Positions 51,061 through 59,852 of a stretch of DNA of 64,000 nt are shown in pieces. Numbering within the stretch: position 1 is the stretch's first letter; each line of letters begins with the position of its first letter. Source of the DNA: Kribbella qitaiheensis (lineage in GTDB: Bacteria > Actinomycetota > Actinomycetes > Propionibacteriales > Kribbellaceae). Below the pieces are notes generated by a model, which was given only the letters and a program-made list of their open reading frames with translations, ran no database searches and was not told where the DNA came from. The DNA is taken from contig NZ_CP043661.1 in assembly GCF_014217565.1 (NCBI RefSeq), forward strand, positions 682,001 through 746,000, in the 5' to 3' direction. A program made the translations under genes and the position numbers.

Positions 51061-51795
51061 ATGACTGGCGACCCGTTCGGCGACGAGCGACTGGTGGAGC
51101 TGTACGACCTCGACAACCCGGACGGTGTCGATCACGCCTACTACCGTGCCCTGGCCGACGAGCTCAAGGCAACGAAGATCCTCGACTTCGGTTGCGGCAC
51201 GGGCCTGCTGACCCGGTCTCTTGCAACGCCCGGTCGCGAGGTCATCGGCGTCGACCCGAGCAAGACGATGCTGGACTACGCGCGGAAACAACCCGGTGCC
51301 GAGAGCGTCACCTGGATCGACGGTGGTTCGACCGCGGTCGACCAGACCGGCGACGCCGATCTCGTGCTGAGCAGCGGCAACACGATGATGTACGTCAGCA
51401 CCGAAGAGTTCCCGGCCGTCCTGGCGACCCTCGCAGAAGCTCTGAGGCCTGGCGGAGTGATCAGCTTCGAGAGCCGCAACCCGGCTGCGCGTGCGTGGGA
51501 GCAGTGGGGCCGCGACGCGACGTACGGCGAACGCGACACCTCGGTCGGCCACCTGATCGAATGGATGGAGGTCACCGAGGTCGACAACGGCCGCGTGGTC
51601 TTCGACGCCCACAACGTGTTCGAGGACGGCCGCGACACGGTCTCGACCAACGTCCTCTACTTCCGTACTGCGGAGGAGATCACCGCGGGCCTCGAAGCAG
51701 CCGGCTTCGGCTCGATCGACGCCCGGGCCGGCTGGAACGGCGAGGAACTCACCGACGCCTCCCGTCTCTTCGTCGTCAAGGCAATCAAGAAGTGA
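51061..51795 (+). CDS. Class I SAM-dependent methyltransferase
   Basis: Methyltransferase of 244 residues. SAM motif KILDFGCGTGLLTRSLA (about 39-55), then VIGVDPSKTMLDYARKQPG, DADLVLSSGNTMMYV and LRPGGVISFESRNPAAR follow in the usual order, with no transmembrane segment. Substrate unknown. It lies alone, 66 bases after the NUDIX gene, with ATG 51061. Stand-alone class I methyltransferases like this cannot be assigned more exactly from sequence. Confidence 0.88.
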   Translation: MTGDPFGDERLVELYDLDNPDGVDHAYYRALADELKATKILDFGCGTGLLTRSLATPGREVIGVDPSKTMLDYARKQPGAESVTWIDGGSTAVDQTGDADLVLSSGNTMMYVSTEEFPAVLATLAEALRPGGVISFESRNPAARAWEQWGRDATYGERDTSVGHLIEWMEVTEVDNGRVVFDAHNVFEDGRDTVSTNVLYFRTAEEITAGLEAAGFGSIDARAGWNGEELTDASRLFVVKAIKK

Positions 51796-51875
51796 CGTCA
51801 CGGCAGGCACTTGAAGAGCACCTACGCGCAGTGAATGAATAGACGACGCGGATCCTTCCGCCCCGAGGAGTCGCC

Positions 51876-52587
51876 ATGCCACGCCGCCGTCTGACGCTGC
51901 TCACGGTGCTCGCCATCGCCGTCCACTCCCTCGCCCTCATCCCCGCCGCCGAGGCCGCCGTGCCGAAGGTCAACCTGACACCCGAACCGCAGCAGCCCAA
52001 CCGGCTTCCTCCACTCCGGCGCCCTCGCGTGGTCGGCCGATGGCGAGAGCTGGACCGAGCTGACCCGCGGCACGACGGCCGAAGTACGAGTCACCGCAGC
52101 GGCAGGCACCCAGGCCCGGTACGTCCGGTATCGCGCGCTGGCGCCCAACCCGTCGTACTGGATGGTGGTTCGCGAGTTCGCAGTACAGGTGACTGACGGC
52201 TCGGAACTGGTGCTGACGGCAAGCGGCACTCCGGCCGGCTCGGCACTGCCGGCTGCGGTCGATGGAGACACCAGTACTGCGTACGCGGCCGCCGGCGGGC
52301 CGGTTGCCGGTGACGCGCTGACGGTGACTGCGTCGGTCCCGACGAAGGTAGACCGAGTCACGGTGTTGCAGCGGACCGACGCGGCAGCTAAGTGTCGGCT
52401 GGAGATCAGGACGCCTGCAGGCTGGGAGTCGCTCGGTGCTCTTCGGGGTGCCTATACCGCAGTACAGGTTGATGGCCGGGAGATCGAGGCGGTCCGGGTG
52501 GTGTGGTCGGCCGGAACCGGCGCACCGCAGGTGGCCGAAGTGATCCTGCGCAAAGCCGAGGTGAATCCCACCCGATCCGGCGGGTAA
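51876..52587 (+). pseudogene. Remnant of a secreted GH84-like hyaluronidase/hexosaminidase with internal deletion
   Basis: The first 40 residues (MPRRRLTLLTVLAIAVHSLA, ending IPAAEAA then VNLTPEPQQ) are a signal peptide plus the start typical of GH84/hyaluronidase-type proteins. At about 51995-52005 the frame shifts and the text becomes GFLHSGALAWSADGESWTEL, RYVRYRALAPNPSYW and EFAVQVTDGSELVLTASGTP, the end of such a protein (a discoidin-like F5/8 C domain), continuing to stop 52587. The catalytic domain, normally several hundred residues, is missing. An out-of-frame internal deletion explains both features. Confidence 0.7.
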
Positions 52588-52594
52588 ACTCCGA

Positions 52595-52690
52595 GGCGGA
52601 CCGCGACTGGCGTTCGGGTGGATCACCACCGGGGAGCGGTTCGCCGGAGTTTCCGGCCGAAGCCGCGCGCCTGGGTGACCGACCTGTTCG
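52595..52690 (+). ncRNA. ZTP (pfl) riboswitch upstream of folD
   Basis: Hallmark pfl/ZTP segments occur in order: GCGACTGGCG (52603-52612), CACCACCGGGGAGCG (52624-52638), then GCGCCTGGGTGACC (52667-52680). These are the conserved halves of the ZTP/Z nucleotide (AICAR derivative) aptamer, whose genes are mainly one-carbon and purine metabolism, folD being a classic target. The RNA ends about 30 bases before the folD ATG. Boundaries are approximate; a covariance-model search was not run. Confidence 0.88.
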
Positions 52691-52712
52691 TCGACGCCCG
52701 AAGGAGCGCGCC

Positions 52713-53567
52713 ATGACCTCGACCGAAACCACTGCCCGCCTGATGATCGGCACCAACCTTGCCGCCGAGATGGTGGCGAAGGCGGCTGAGCGGGCCAAGA
52801 AGCTGCAGGACGAAACCGGTGTCCAGCCGTGTCTGGCGGCCGTGCTGGTGGGGGATGACCCGGCCTCCGCGACCTACGTCCGGATGAAGCAGAACCGCAG
52901 CAAGAAGGCCGGGATCGCGTCGCGGAGCGTAATACTGCCTGCGGAGACCACGACCGAGGAACTCGTCGCGGAGCTGACGAAGCTCTCGAACGATCCCGAG
53001 GTGCACGGGATCCTGCTGCAGCACCCGGTGCCGGCGCAGATCGACGAGCGGGCCGCGTTCGAGGCGATCAACCCGGCCAAGGATGTCGACGGCGTCACCA
53101 TGCACGCGTTCGCGGCGATGGCGTTCGGCGAGCCGGGCTTCCGGTCCTGCACCCCCGGCGGGATCATCCGGCTGCTCGAGGCGTACGACGTACCGCTGGA
53201 AGGCGCGCACGCCGTCGTCATCGGCCGCAGCCCGATTCTCGGCAAGCCGGTCGGAATGTTGCTGCTGGCATCGAACGCCACCGTCACCTACACCCACTCG
53301 AGAACCCGCGACCTCGCGGACATCGTCCGGACCGCCGACATCGTGGTCGCGGCGGTCGGCAAGGCGAACTTCGTCCGGGGTGACTGGCTGAAGCCCGGCG
53401 CGGTGGTGATCGATGCCGGATACAACGAAGGCAACGTCGGTGACGTCCACTTCGAGGAGGCCGCCCAGGTGGCGAGCCTGATCACCCCGGTACCCGGCGG
53501 TGTCGGCCCGATGACCATTTCGTTGCTGCTGGAGCAGACCGTCGACGCCGCGGAACGGCTCCGTTAG
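52713..53567 (+). CDS. folD: Bifunctional methylenetetrahydrofolate dehydrogenase/cyclohydrolase
   Basis: Interconverts 5,10-methylene-, methenyl- and 10-formyl-tetrahydrofolate with NADP. The 284-residue protein has the substrate-binding segment PCLAAVLVGDDPASATYVRM with catalytic Tyr and the following RMKQNRSKKAGI, then NPAKDVDGVTMHAF, the dinucleotide fold VVIGRSPILGKPVGMLLL, and C-terminal TPVPGGVGPMTISLLLEQT. ATG 52713 follows AAGGAG. It is the only gene under the ZTP riboswitch, matching the rise of ZTP during folate stress. Confidence 0.96.
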   Translation: MTSTETTARLMIGTNLAAEMVAKAAERAKKLQDETGVQPCLAAVLVGDDPASATYVRMKQNRSKKAGIASRSVILPAETTTEELVAELTKLSNDPEVHGILLQHPVPAQIDERAAFEAINPAKDVDGVTMHAFAAMAFGEPGFRSCTPGGIIRLLEAYDVPLEGAHAVVIGRSPILGKPVGMLLLASNATVTYTHSRTRDLADIVRTADIVVAAVGKANFVRGDWLKPGAVVIDAGYNEGNVGDVHFEEAAQVASLITPVPGGVGPMTISLLLEQTVDAAERLR

Positions 53568-53610
53568 GGGCAGAATGCGAGACGGACAGGCAGCCGATCC
53601 GGGAACTGGC

Positions 53611-53616
53611 TAGGGT
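53611..53616 (+). promoter_or_regulatory. Possible -10 element before aroH
   Basis: TAGGGT matches the actinobacterial TAGRRT -10 pattern and lies 39 bases before the aroH GTG. No good -35 is seen 17-18 bases upstream, so the call is weak. Confidence 0.25.
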
Positions 53617-53654
53617 TGGCTGGCTGAGTAAAGGCGAACTAGGAGGCAGGCACT

Positions 53655-54023
53655 GTGGCGGTACGGGCGATCCGGGGAGCCACCCAGCTCGAGAAGGATG
53701 AGCGCGAGCATCTGCTCGAGCGATCCGCGGAGCTGGTCCGGGCGGTGCTGCAGGCGAACGATCTCGAGTCCGAGGATCTGATCAGCATCCTGTTCACGGT
53801 CACGCCGGACCTGCATTCGGAGTTTCCCGCGGTGGCCGGCCGGCAGATCGGCCTGACCGACGTACCGCTGATGTGCATGCAGGAGATCGACGTGCCGCAC
53901 GCGCTGCCGCGAGTGGTCCGGATGATGGTGCACGCGGAGTCGGCGCGGTCGCGGGAGAAGATCCAGCACGTCTACCTGCATGGTGCGGTCAGCCTCCGGC
54001 CGGACCTGACGGGTGCCCAGTGA
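53655..54023 (+). CDS. aroH: Chorismate mutase, AroH type
   Basis: Converts chorismate to prephenate for phenylalanine and tyrosine synthesis. The 122-residue trimeric AroH-class protein has VRAIRGATQLEKDEREHLLE, SILFTVTPDLHSEFPAVAGR with active-site Arg, MCMQEIDVPHALPRVVRMMV, and a C-terminal QHVYLHGAVSLRPDL. GTG 53655 was used. Its stop overlaps the GTG of tyrA, so the mutase and prephenate dehydrogenase are translated together. Confidence 0.95.
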   Translation: MAVRAIRGATQLEKDEREHLLERSAELVRAVLQANDLESEDLISILFTVTPDLHSEFPAVAGRQIGLTDVPLMCMQEIDVPHALPRVVRMMVHAESARSREKIQHVYLHGAVSLRPDLTGAQ

Positions 54024-55090
54024 CCGAGCTCCGCGGACCGGTCCGGATCGTCGGCACCGGACTGATCGGTACGTCGATCGGCCTCGCGCTCGCACGACTC
54101 GGTGTCGTCGTCGAGGTCGTCGACGCCGATCCTGACAACGCGCTGATGGCCGAGCGGATCGGGGCCGGCTCGCGGCTGGTCCAGATCGAGCCGCAGCTGG
54201 TCGTCGTCGCCGTGCCGCCCGATCACGTCGGCGCGGTGGTGGCGGAGCAGCTCAAGCAGACCGATGCGATCGTCACCGACGCCGCCAGCGTGAAGTCGAA
54301 GCCGCTGGCCGAGGCACGCGCACTCAGCTCGGCCGAGGACCTCACCCGGTACGTCGGCAGCCACCCGATGGCCGGTTCCGAGCGCAACGGCCCGCTGGCC
54401 GGCCGTGCGGACCTTTTCGACGGTGCGACCTGGGCGATCACGCCGCACGAGACCAGCTCTCCCGAGGCCGTCGAGCTCGTACGGCGGCTCGCCGAGGCCG
54501 CCGGCGCGCGCACTGTCGAGCTGTCCGTCGGAGACCACGACCTCGCGGTGGCCCGCGTCTCCCATCTGCCGCAGCTGATGTCGTCCCTCGCGGCCGGCAC
54601 CCTGGTCGACGCCCCGGCGGCGCACCTGGAGCTGTCCGGCCAGGGCGTTCGTGACGTCACCCGGATCGCGGCCAGCGACCCCGGCCTGTGGACCCAGATC
54701 GTCTCGGCCAACTCGCCGGCCCTGAGCGGCCTGCTGGAAGGGATTCGCGACGAGCTGGACCGGCTACTCATTGCCCTGGGCAAGGAAGAGTCGGCCGAGG
54801 AGGTCACCGCAGTACTGAACCGTGGCGTCTCCGGCGCCGTCCGGGTGCCTGGCAAGCACGGCGCACCGCACATCGAGCTCGTTCCGGTGCTCGTCACGAT
54901 TCCCGACCGGCCCGGTCAGCTGGCCCGGCTGTTCAACGACGCGGCCGCTTCCGGCGCGAACGTCGAGGACCTGCGGATCGACCACAGCCCCGGCCGCCCG
55001 GTCGGTGAGGTCGAGCTGGACGTCAAGCCGGACTCGGTCGAGCAGCTGGTCCGGGTACTGACCGAGCGTGGCTGGGCCGTGCACCGGTAA
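54020..55090 (+). CDS. tyrA: Prephenate dehydrogenase with C-terminal ACT domain
   Basis: NAD(P)-dependent enzyme of 356 residues on the tyrosine branch. The dinucleotide motif is VGTGLIGTSIGLALARLGVV (about 11-30), then IVTDAASVKSKPL, GSHPMAGSERNGPLAGRADL with catalytic His/Ser, and helical dimer domain AVARVSHLPQLMSSLAAGTL. The C-terminal 70 residues form an ACT domain (VLVTIPDRPGQLARLFNDAA), suggesting allosteric control, likely by tyrosine. GTG 54020 overlaps the aroH stop. The frame is open upstream only within aroH. Confidence 0.94.
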   Translation: MTELRGPVRIVGTGLIGTSIGLALARLGVVVEVVDADPDNALMAERIGAGSRLVQIEPQLVVVAVPPDHVGAVVAEQLKQTDAIVTDAASVKSKPLAEARALSSAEDLTRYVGSHPMAGSERNGPLAGRADLFDGATWAITPHETSSPEAVELVRRLAEAAGARTVELSVGDHDLAVARVSHLPQLMSSLAAGTLVDAPAAHLELSGQGVRDVTRIAASDPGLWTQIVSANSPALSGLLEGIRDELDRLLIALGKEESAEEVTAVLNRGVSGAVRVPGKHGAPHIELVPVLVTIPDRPGQLARLFNDAAASGANVEDLRIDHSPGRPVGEVELDVKPDSVEQLVRVLTERGWAVHR

Positions 55091-55099
55091 CCTCTGGCC

Positions 55100-55789
55100 A
55101 TGATCATCGCTGTCGACGGCCCGAGCGGTTCCGGTAAATCGAGCACGGCCCGCGGTGTCGCGACCAGGTTGGGCCTGCAGTACCTCGACACCGGCGCGAT
55201 GTACCGCGCGGTCACCTGGTCCGTCCTCGAGCACGGGATCGACCCGGCGAACACCGAAACGGCCGCCGCCCGGGCCCGCGATCTGGAGCTGGCGATCTCC
55301 ACCGATCCGCAGCACCAGACGATCGGCGCCGACGGGACTGACGTCACCGAGGCGATCCGGGACCCGCGGATCAGCGCGGCCGTGAGCAAGGTCGCTGCCA
55401 CCAATCTGGACATCCGGGCCGAGCTGATCAGCCGGCAGCAGGCGATCATCGCCGCCGCCCAGCCGACCGGCGGGATCGTCGTCGAGGGCCGGGACATCGC
55501 CACCGTGGTGGCCCCGGAGGCCGAGCTGAAGGTCGTGCTGATCGCCGACCAGGAGGCCCGGATGGCCCGCCGCAAGGCGGAGCTGGCCGAGGGTGCCGTG
55601 TCGGCCGAGCAGCTCCGGGACCAGATCGTCCGCCGCGACGCCGACGACTCGACCGTCGCCCAGTTCCTGGTGGCCTCCGACGGGGCCGTCACCGTCGATT
55701 CCACTCATCTTTCGCTGGAGGAGGTCATCGACGTGATCTGCCGGCTGGCGAAGGAGGCCGAGGCCGCCCCTCGCGACCGGGAGTCATGA
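55100..55789 (+). CDS. cmk: Cytidylate kinase
   Basis: Phosphorylates CMP and dCMP to diphosphates. The 229-residue P-loop kinase has GPSGSGKS at 7-14, the CMP-binding QYLDTGAMYRAVTWS, GRDIATVVAPEAELKVVLIA, and the lid region ARMARRKAELAEG with RRDADDSTV. ATG 55100 is 9 bases after tyrA. The stop overlaps the plsC-like ATG. The tyrA-cmk-plsC-der order suits an essential housekeeping operon. Confidence 0.95.
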   Translation: MIIAVDGPSGSGKSSTARGVATRLGLQYLDTGAMYRAVTWSVLEHGIDPANTETAAARARDLELAISTDPQHQTIGADGTDVTEAIRDPRISAAVSKVAATNLDIRAELISRQQAIIAAAQPTGGIVVEGRDIATVVAPEAELKVVLIADQEARMARRKAELAEGAVSAEQLRDQIVRRDADDSTVAQFLVASDGAVTVDSTHLSLEEVIDVICRLAKEAEAAPRDRES

Positions 55790-56514
55790 CAGCCGAACTC
55801 ACCGGCCACCGGGAGCTCCCGCGCACCGATGACCTGGATCCGCTGCCGTACCGGCTGGGCCTGCCGCTGCGCTGGCTGATCGGTCACTACTTCCGTCAAC
55901 GCTACGACCTGACCGTGCACCGCGAGGACCTGTTCCCGCGCACCGGCCCGGTGCTGGTGGCCCCGAACCACCTGGGTCTCCTGGACGGACCCCTGCTAGG
56001 CGCGATCGCACCCCGGATGGTGCACCAGCTCGGCAAGATCGAGGCCTTCACCGGGTTGCAGGGCAAAGTGCTGGTGAGGGTCGGCCAGATCCCGATCGAC
56101 CGGTCCGCGTACGACGTACTGGCGGTCCGCCGGGCAATCCAGGTCCTGCGCGGGGGCCGGGCACTGACCATCTACCCGGAGGGGGCCCGCGGACCGGGGG
56201 ACTTCCGGCGGATTCGGACCGGGGTGGCCTACCTGGCCGCCGTGACCGGTACGCCGATCCTGCCGGTGGCCCTGCTCGGAACCAGGCAGCCGGGCGGTGA
56301 CGTGGACCTGTTTCCGCCTCGGGGTACCAGGCTGGATGTGGTGTATGGCGAACCTTTCACTGTCGAGCGCGTACCATTTCCCAGGAGGCACTCGGACGTA
56401 CGCGTGATTGCCGACCAGATCGGCGACGTGTTGCGGGCCCATGTGCAGGCGGCCGTCGCAGCCACCGGCAACCCGCTTCCGGGTATGCCAGACCAGAAGG
56501 ATCCTGATGAGTGA
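55786..56514 (+). CDS. 1-acyl-sn-glycerol-3-phosphate acyltransferase-like (PlsC family)
   Basis: Membrane-associated acyltransferase of 242 residues making phosphatidic acid or related lipid. Motif I is NHLGLLDG (NHxxxxD, catalytic His/Asp; about residues 66-73), motif III is [17 protein letters not shown] (about 130-146), and motif IV is [12 protein letters not shown]. It lies between cmk and der, both overlapping it (ATGA at the start, der start inside its end). Substrate selectivity is unproven; related proteins exist near cmk-der in many actinobacteria. Confidence 0.88.
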   Translation: MTAELTGHRELPRTDDLDPLPYRLGLPLRWLIGHYFRQRYDLTVHREDLFPRTGPVLVAPNHLGLLDGPLLGAIAPRMVHQLGKIEAFTGLQGKVLVRVGQIPIDRSAYDVLAVRRAIQVLRGGRALTIYPEGARGPGDFRRIRTGVAYLAAVTGTPILPVALLGTRQPGGDVDLFPPRGTRLDVVYGEPFTVERVPFPRRHSDVRVIADQIGDVLRAHVQAAVAATGNPLPGMPDQKDPDE

Positions 56515-57889
56515 CCTGCCCACCCGCTACGAGTTCGCCGCGGAGCCGACCCACGACCGCGAAGACACCGGGCCGCTCCCGGTCGTTGCGATCGTCGGCC
56601 GGCCGAACGTCGGCAAGTCGACGCTGGTGAACCGGATCATCGGCCGCCGCGAGGCAGTGGTCGAGGACACTCCGGGCGTCACCCGGGACCGGGTCTCGTA
56701 CGACGCCAACTGGGCCGGACGCGGCTTCACGCTGGTCGACACCGGCGGCTGGGACCCGGACGCCGTCGGCTTCGCGGCCCTCGTCGCCGCCCAGGCCGAG
56801 GTCGCGATCAACCTCGCGGACGCCGTGCTGTTCGTGGTGGACGCGACGGTCGGGATCACGGACTCCGACGAGGCCGTCGTCCGGGTGCTGCGCAAGTCCG
56901 GCAAGCCGGTCGTACTGGCCGCGAACAAGGTGGACGACCAGCGCGTCGAGGCCGAGGCGATGAACCTGTGGAGCCTCGGCATCGGTGAGCCGTTCCCGAT
57001 CTCGGCGATGCACGGCCGCGGTACCGGCGACATGCTGGACGCCGTCCTGGCCGCGCTGCCGGACGCTCCGGCCGAGCGGGACGCCGTGCTCGGCGGGCCG
57101 CGCCGGGTCGCGATCGTCGGCAAGCCGAACGTGGGCAAGTCCTCGCTGCTGAACAAGGTCGCCAAGGAGGACCGGGTCGTCGTCAGCGACATCTCCGGTA
57201 CGACGGTCGACCCGGTCGACGAGCTGATCGTGCTGGGCGGCAAGGACTGGCGCTTCATCGACACCGCCGGCATCCGGCGCAAGGTGAAGAACGTCCAGGG
57301 CCACGAGTACTACGCCAGCCTGCGCACCAACGGCGCGATCGAGCGGGCCGAGGTCGTCGTGGTCGTGATCGACGCGTCCGAGCCGATGACCGAGCAGGAC
57401 CTGCGGATCATGAACACGGTCGAGGAGACCGGCAAGGCGCTGGTGATCGCGTACAACAAGTGGGACCTGGTCGACGAGGACCGGCGCTACTACCTGGAGC
57501 GCGAGATCGACCGCGACCTGGTCCAGTTCCGCTGGGCTCCGCGGGTGAACATCTCCGCGATGACCGGCCGGCACATGGAGAAGCTGGTGCCGGCCATCGA
57601 GGCGGCGCTGGACGGCTGGCAGACCCGCGTCCCGACCGGCCAGCTGAACGCGTTCCTCGGCCGGCTGGTGGCGGCGCACCCGCACCCGGTCCGGTCCGGC
57701 AAGCAGCCGAAGATCCTGTTCGGCACCCAGGCCACCACGATGCCGCCGACCTTCGCGATCTTCACCTCGGGCGCCTTCGAGCCGTCGTACCAGCGCTTCA
57801 TCGAGCGCCGGCTCCGCGAAGACTTCGGCTTCGTCGGCAGCCCGGTCCATGTCCAGATCCGGCCCCGGGTGAAGAAGCCCAAGAAGTAA
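56507..57889 (+). CDS. der: GTPase Der (EngA), ribosome assembly
   Basis: Double-G-domain GTPase of 460 residues acting in 50S subunit maturation. G1 domain: GRPNVGKS at 31-38, then VDTGGW, and ANKVDD. G2 domain: [18 protein letters not shown], and YNKWDLVDE. The C-terminal KH-like domain ([14 protein letters not shown] segment [20 protein letters not shown]) is present. ATG 56507 overlaps the preceding gene by 8 bases. It is the last gene before the tRNA. Confidence 0.97.
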   Translation: MSDLPTRYEFAAEPTHDREDTGPLPVVAIVGRPNVGKSTLVNRIIGRREAVVEDTPGVTRDRVSYDANWAGRGFTLVDTGGWDPDAVGFAALVAAQAEVAINLADAVLFVVDATVGITDSDEAVVRVLRKSGKPVVLAANKVDDQRVEAEAMNLWSLGIGEPFPISAMHGRGTGDMLDAVLAALPDAPAERDAVLGGPRRVAIVGKPNVGKSSLLNKVAKEDRVVVSDISGTTVDPVDELIVLGGKDWRFIDTAGIRRKVKNVQGHEYYASLRTNGAIERAEVVVVVIDASEPMTEQDLRIMNTVEETGKALVIAYNKWDLVDEDRRYYLEREIDRDLVQFRWAPRVNISAMTGRHMEKLVPAIEAALDGWQTRVPTGQLNAFLGRLVAAHPHPVRSGKQPKILFGTQATTMPPTFAIFTSGAFEPSYQRFIERRLREDFGFVGSPVHVQIRPRVKKPKK

Positions 57890-58043
57890 TCTCGGCCTGT
57901 GTAGAGAACGCTGAGATCACCGGACCCGTTGCCCTCAGCAACAATGCGGCAGTCACGGCCTGGTGGTCACCGATCGAACTTGGTAAAAAGCACTCGCTGA
58001 ATGGGGTAAGGTTTACCCGCTCGCTGCTGCTGGAGTGAGCATT

Positions 58044-58116
58044 CGGGCTGTGGCCTAGTTGGTAAGGCGCCAGTCTGGGGGACTGGAGATCGCGAGTTCA
58101 AGTCTCGCCAGCCCGA
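58044..58116 (+). tRNA. tRNA-Pro (anticodon GGG)
   Basis: 73 bases fold as a cloverleaf: acceptor CGGGCTG with CAGCCCG (7 bp), D-arm with AGTTGGTA, anticodon stem CCAGT/ACTGG with loop CTGGGGG (anticodon GGG at 58077-58079), and T-arm GCGAG-TTCAAGT-CTCGC. The 3' CCA is not encoded in full (CACC follows). C1-G72 is the proline identity pattern. It lies after der and before a terminator. Confidence 0.93.
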
Positions 58117-58125
58117 CACCCGAGC

Positions 58126-58155
58126 AAGGGGCACCGATTTCGATCGGTGCCCCTT
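58126..58155 (+). terminator. Rho-independent terminator of the tRNA-Pro gene
   Basis: A perfect 13-bp stem (58126-58138 with 58143-58155) capped by a TTCG tetraloop, followed by TT. It lies 10 bases after the tRNA end, a strong classical terminator. Confidence 0.9.
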
Positions 58156-58226
58156 TTCGTTGCTCCTCCCCGTCGTCCCTGGTCCGCTCTTGATTGCGCT
58201 GTAATGATGTAATCAGGAGGCGCATC

Positions 58227-59183
58227 GTGATAGATGACGGCGTAGACGACAGGGCTGACGACGACGTACTGGATGGTTACTCCCGGGTGGTCTCGGGAGT
58301 GGCCGAACATCTCATCCCGCGGGTGGCCAGCCTGCGGGTCAAAGGCCGGCGGGGCGACTCGTCCGGATCCGCCGTCGTACTGACCGGCGACGGGCATCTG
58401 CTCACCAACGCCCACGTGGTCGGCGACGGCGACAGCGCGACCGCCGAGTTCGCGGACGGTACGACGGCGCAGGCGGCCGTGATCGGCGTGGACCGGTTGT
58501 CCGACCTCGCGGTACTGCGGGCCGATCGCGCAATACCCGACCCGCCGGAGTACGGCAACGCGGACGGCCTCAGGGTCGGGAACCTGGTAGTTGCCGTGGG
58601 CAACCCGCTGGGGCTGGCCGGCAGCGTGACGGCCGGCGTGGTGAGCGCTCTCGGGCGTTCTCTGCCGGTCCGGTCCGGGACGGCGCAGCGCATCATCGAG
58701 GACGTGATCCAGACGGATGCGGCGCTGAACCCGGGCAACTCCGGGGGAGCGCTGGCCGACGGCAAGGGCAGGGTGATCGGCATCAACACGGCGGTCGCGG
58801 GAATCGGGCTCGGCCTCGCGGTTCCGATGAACCCAACCTCGCGCCGGATCATCTACGCGCTCCTTCATGACGGCCGGGTCCGCCGCGCCTACCTCGGCCT
58901 GGTTACCACGCCCGCACCCCTGCGCCCACAACTCGTCGAGCGCTTCGGTCAACGAACCGCCCTGCGAGTCGTCGAGGTGATCTCTGGCAGCCCCGCCGCC
59001 GACGCCGGCCTCTGCGCAGGCGACCTGGTCCTCGCGGTCGACGGCACCCCGCTCCGCGACGCCCAATCCCTCCAACGCCAACTCTTCGCCGAAGCCATCG
59101 GCCGCCGCACAGAGATCACCGCCATCCGCAACGGCGCCCTGGTCGACGTCGTCGCCTCACCCGCCGAACTGACAGACCGCTAG
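58227..59183 (+). CDS. S1C trypsin-like serine protease with PDZ domain (HtrA/DegP-like)
   Basis: Protease/chaperone of 318 residues. Catalytic His in LLTNAHVVGDG, Asp in RLSDLAVLRADRA and Ser in NPGNSGGALADGKGRVIGIN are present; a C-terminal PDZ domain follows (about 225-310: VVEVISGSPAADAGLCAGDL, LAVDGTPLRDAQS). GTG 58227 follows CAGGAGG. There is no signal peptide or membrane helix in the N-terminus (IDDGVDDRADDDVLDGYSRV), so a cytosolic role is inferred, unlike most HtrA proteins. Confidence 0.9.
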   Translation: MIDDGVDDRADDDVLDGYSRVVSGVAEHLIPRVASLRVKGRRGDSSGSAVVLTGDGHLLTNAHVVGDGDSATAEFADGTTAQAAVIGVDRLSDLAVLRADRAIPDPPEYGNADGLRVGNLVVAVGNPLGLAGSVTAGVVSALGRSLPVRSGTAQRIIEDVIQTDAALNPGNSGGALADGKGRVIGINTAVAGIGLGLAVPMNPTSRRIIYALLHDGRVRRAYLGLVTTPAPLRPQLVERFGQRTALRVVEVISGSPAADAGLCAGDLVLAVDGTPLRDAQSLQRQLFAEAIGRRTEITAIRNGALVDVVASPAELTDR

Positions 59184-59205
59184 TGCCCCGTGTCCTTCCG
59201 CGCGG

Positions 59206-59760
59206 TCAGTTCGGGTAGGGGAGTGGTGCGCGCAGGAGTACGCAGGTGCCAGGCTTGAGGGGAGCGTTAGGGAAGGTGAAGTCGCGGGTGACCTCTTCGA
59301 ACCTGAACCTCTGGTGGAGGTCGAGGATTGCCCCGTTCGCGAGGTTGGCAAAGTAGTAGATCTCGTCGGCGCGTTCGGCGGTCCAGCGCATCCTGTCGAT
59401 GGTGAGCAGTTCGCCGATCCCGTAGCGGCGCCACTTCGGCGCGATAATCAATCCGATCAGGTAGTACCCGCTCGGCGCGGTATCGGCCGGCATCCCGGAC
59501 ATGAGCTGATGCCGGATCACGCCGCCGTACCCGACCACGTCATCGCCCGCGCACGCGACCGCGACGTACCGGTCGGGATTCTCGAGATCGGCCAGCAACC
59601 GCTCTCTGCGTTCCGCGACGCTGCCGCCTGCCCGCGACACGATCAGCCGCGCGCACACCTCGAGATCTTCAGAGAGCGCTCCCCGCACCGAGATCGCAAC
59701 TCCCGTGCTCGCTCGCGTCTCATCTGGCCGGTAATCAGCGAAACCTGTCACAAGTTCCAC
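59206..59760 (-). CDS. GNAT family N-acetyltransferase
   Basis: Acetyl-CoA dependent acyltransferase of about 184 residues. The GNAT core reads AVACAGDDVVGYGGVIRHQL, then SGYYLIGLIIAPKWRRYGIG with the acetyl-CoA pyrophosphate loop (RRYGIG), and YYFANLANGAILDLHQRFRF (motif B). The exact start is uncertain; GTG 59760 is the longest choice and a shorter start at VTGFADYRP is possible. Substrate unknown. It is convergent with the HtrA-like gene. Confidence 0.85.
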   Translation of the reverse strand: MELVTGFADYRPDETRASTGVAISVRGALSEDLEVCARLIVSRAGGSVAERRERLLADLENPDRYVAVACAGDDVVGYGGVIRHQLMSGMPADTAPSGYYLIGLIIAPKWRRYGIGELLTIDRMRWTAERADEIYYFANLANGAILDLHQRFRFEEVTRDFTFPNAPLKPGTCVLLRAPLPYPN

Positions 59761-59852
59761 CCTAAACCGACGTGGTCAAAGACTTACCCCGCAGCTACTG
59801 TCACTGTTAGCAGTTGCCCCACTCTGAAGACCGCCCCCTTTGGAGGAATGCC

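Noticed and set aside
57890..58043. Additional RNA gene or promoter between der and tRNA-Pro
   Set aside because: No clear -35/-10 pair or stable fold beyond the tRNA was found by eye.
58044..58116. tRNA-Pro as integration site for a genomic island
   Set aside because: No integrase, no repeated tRNA 3' end and ordinary genes downstream.
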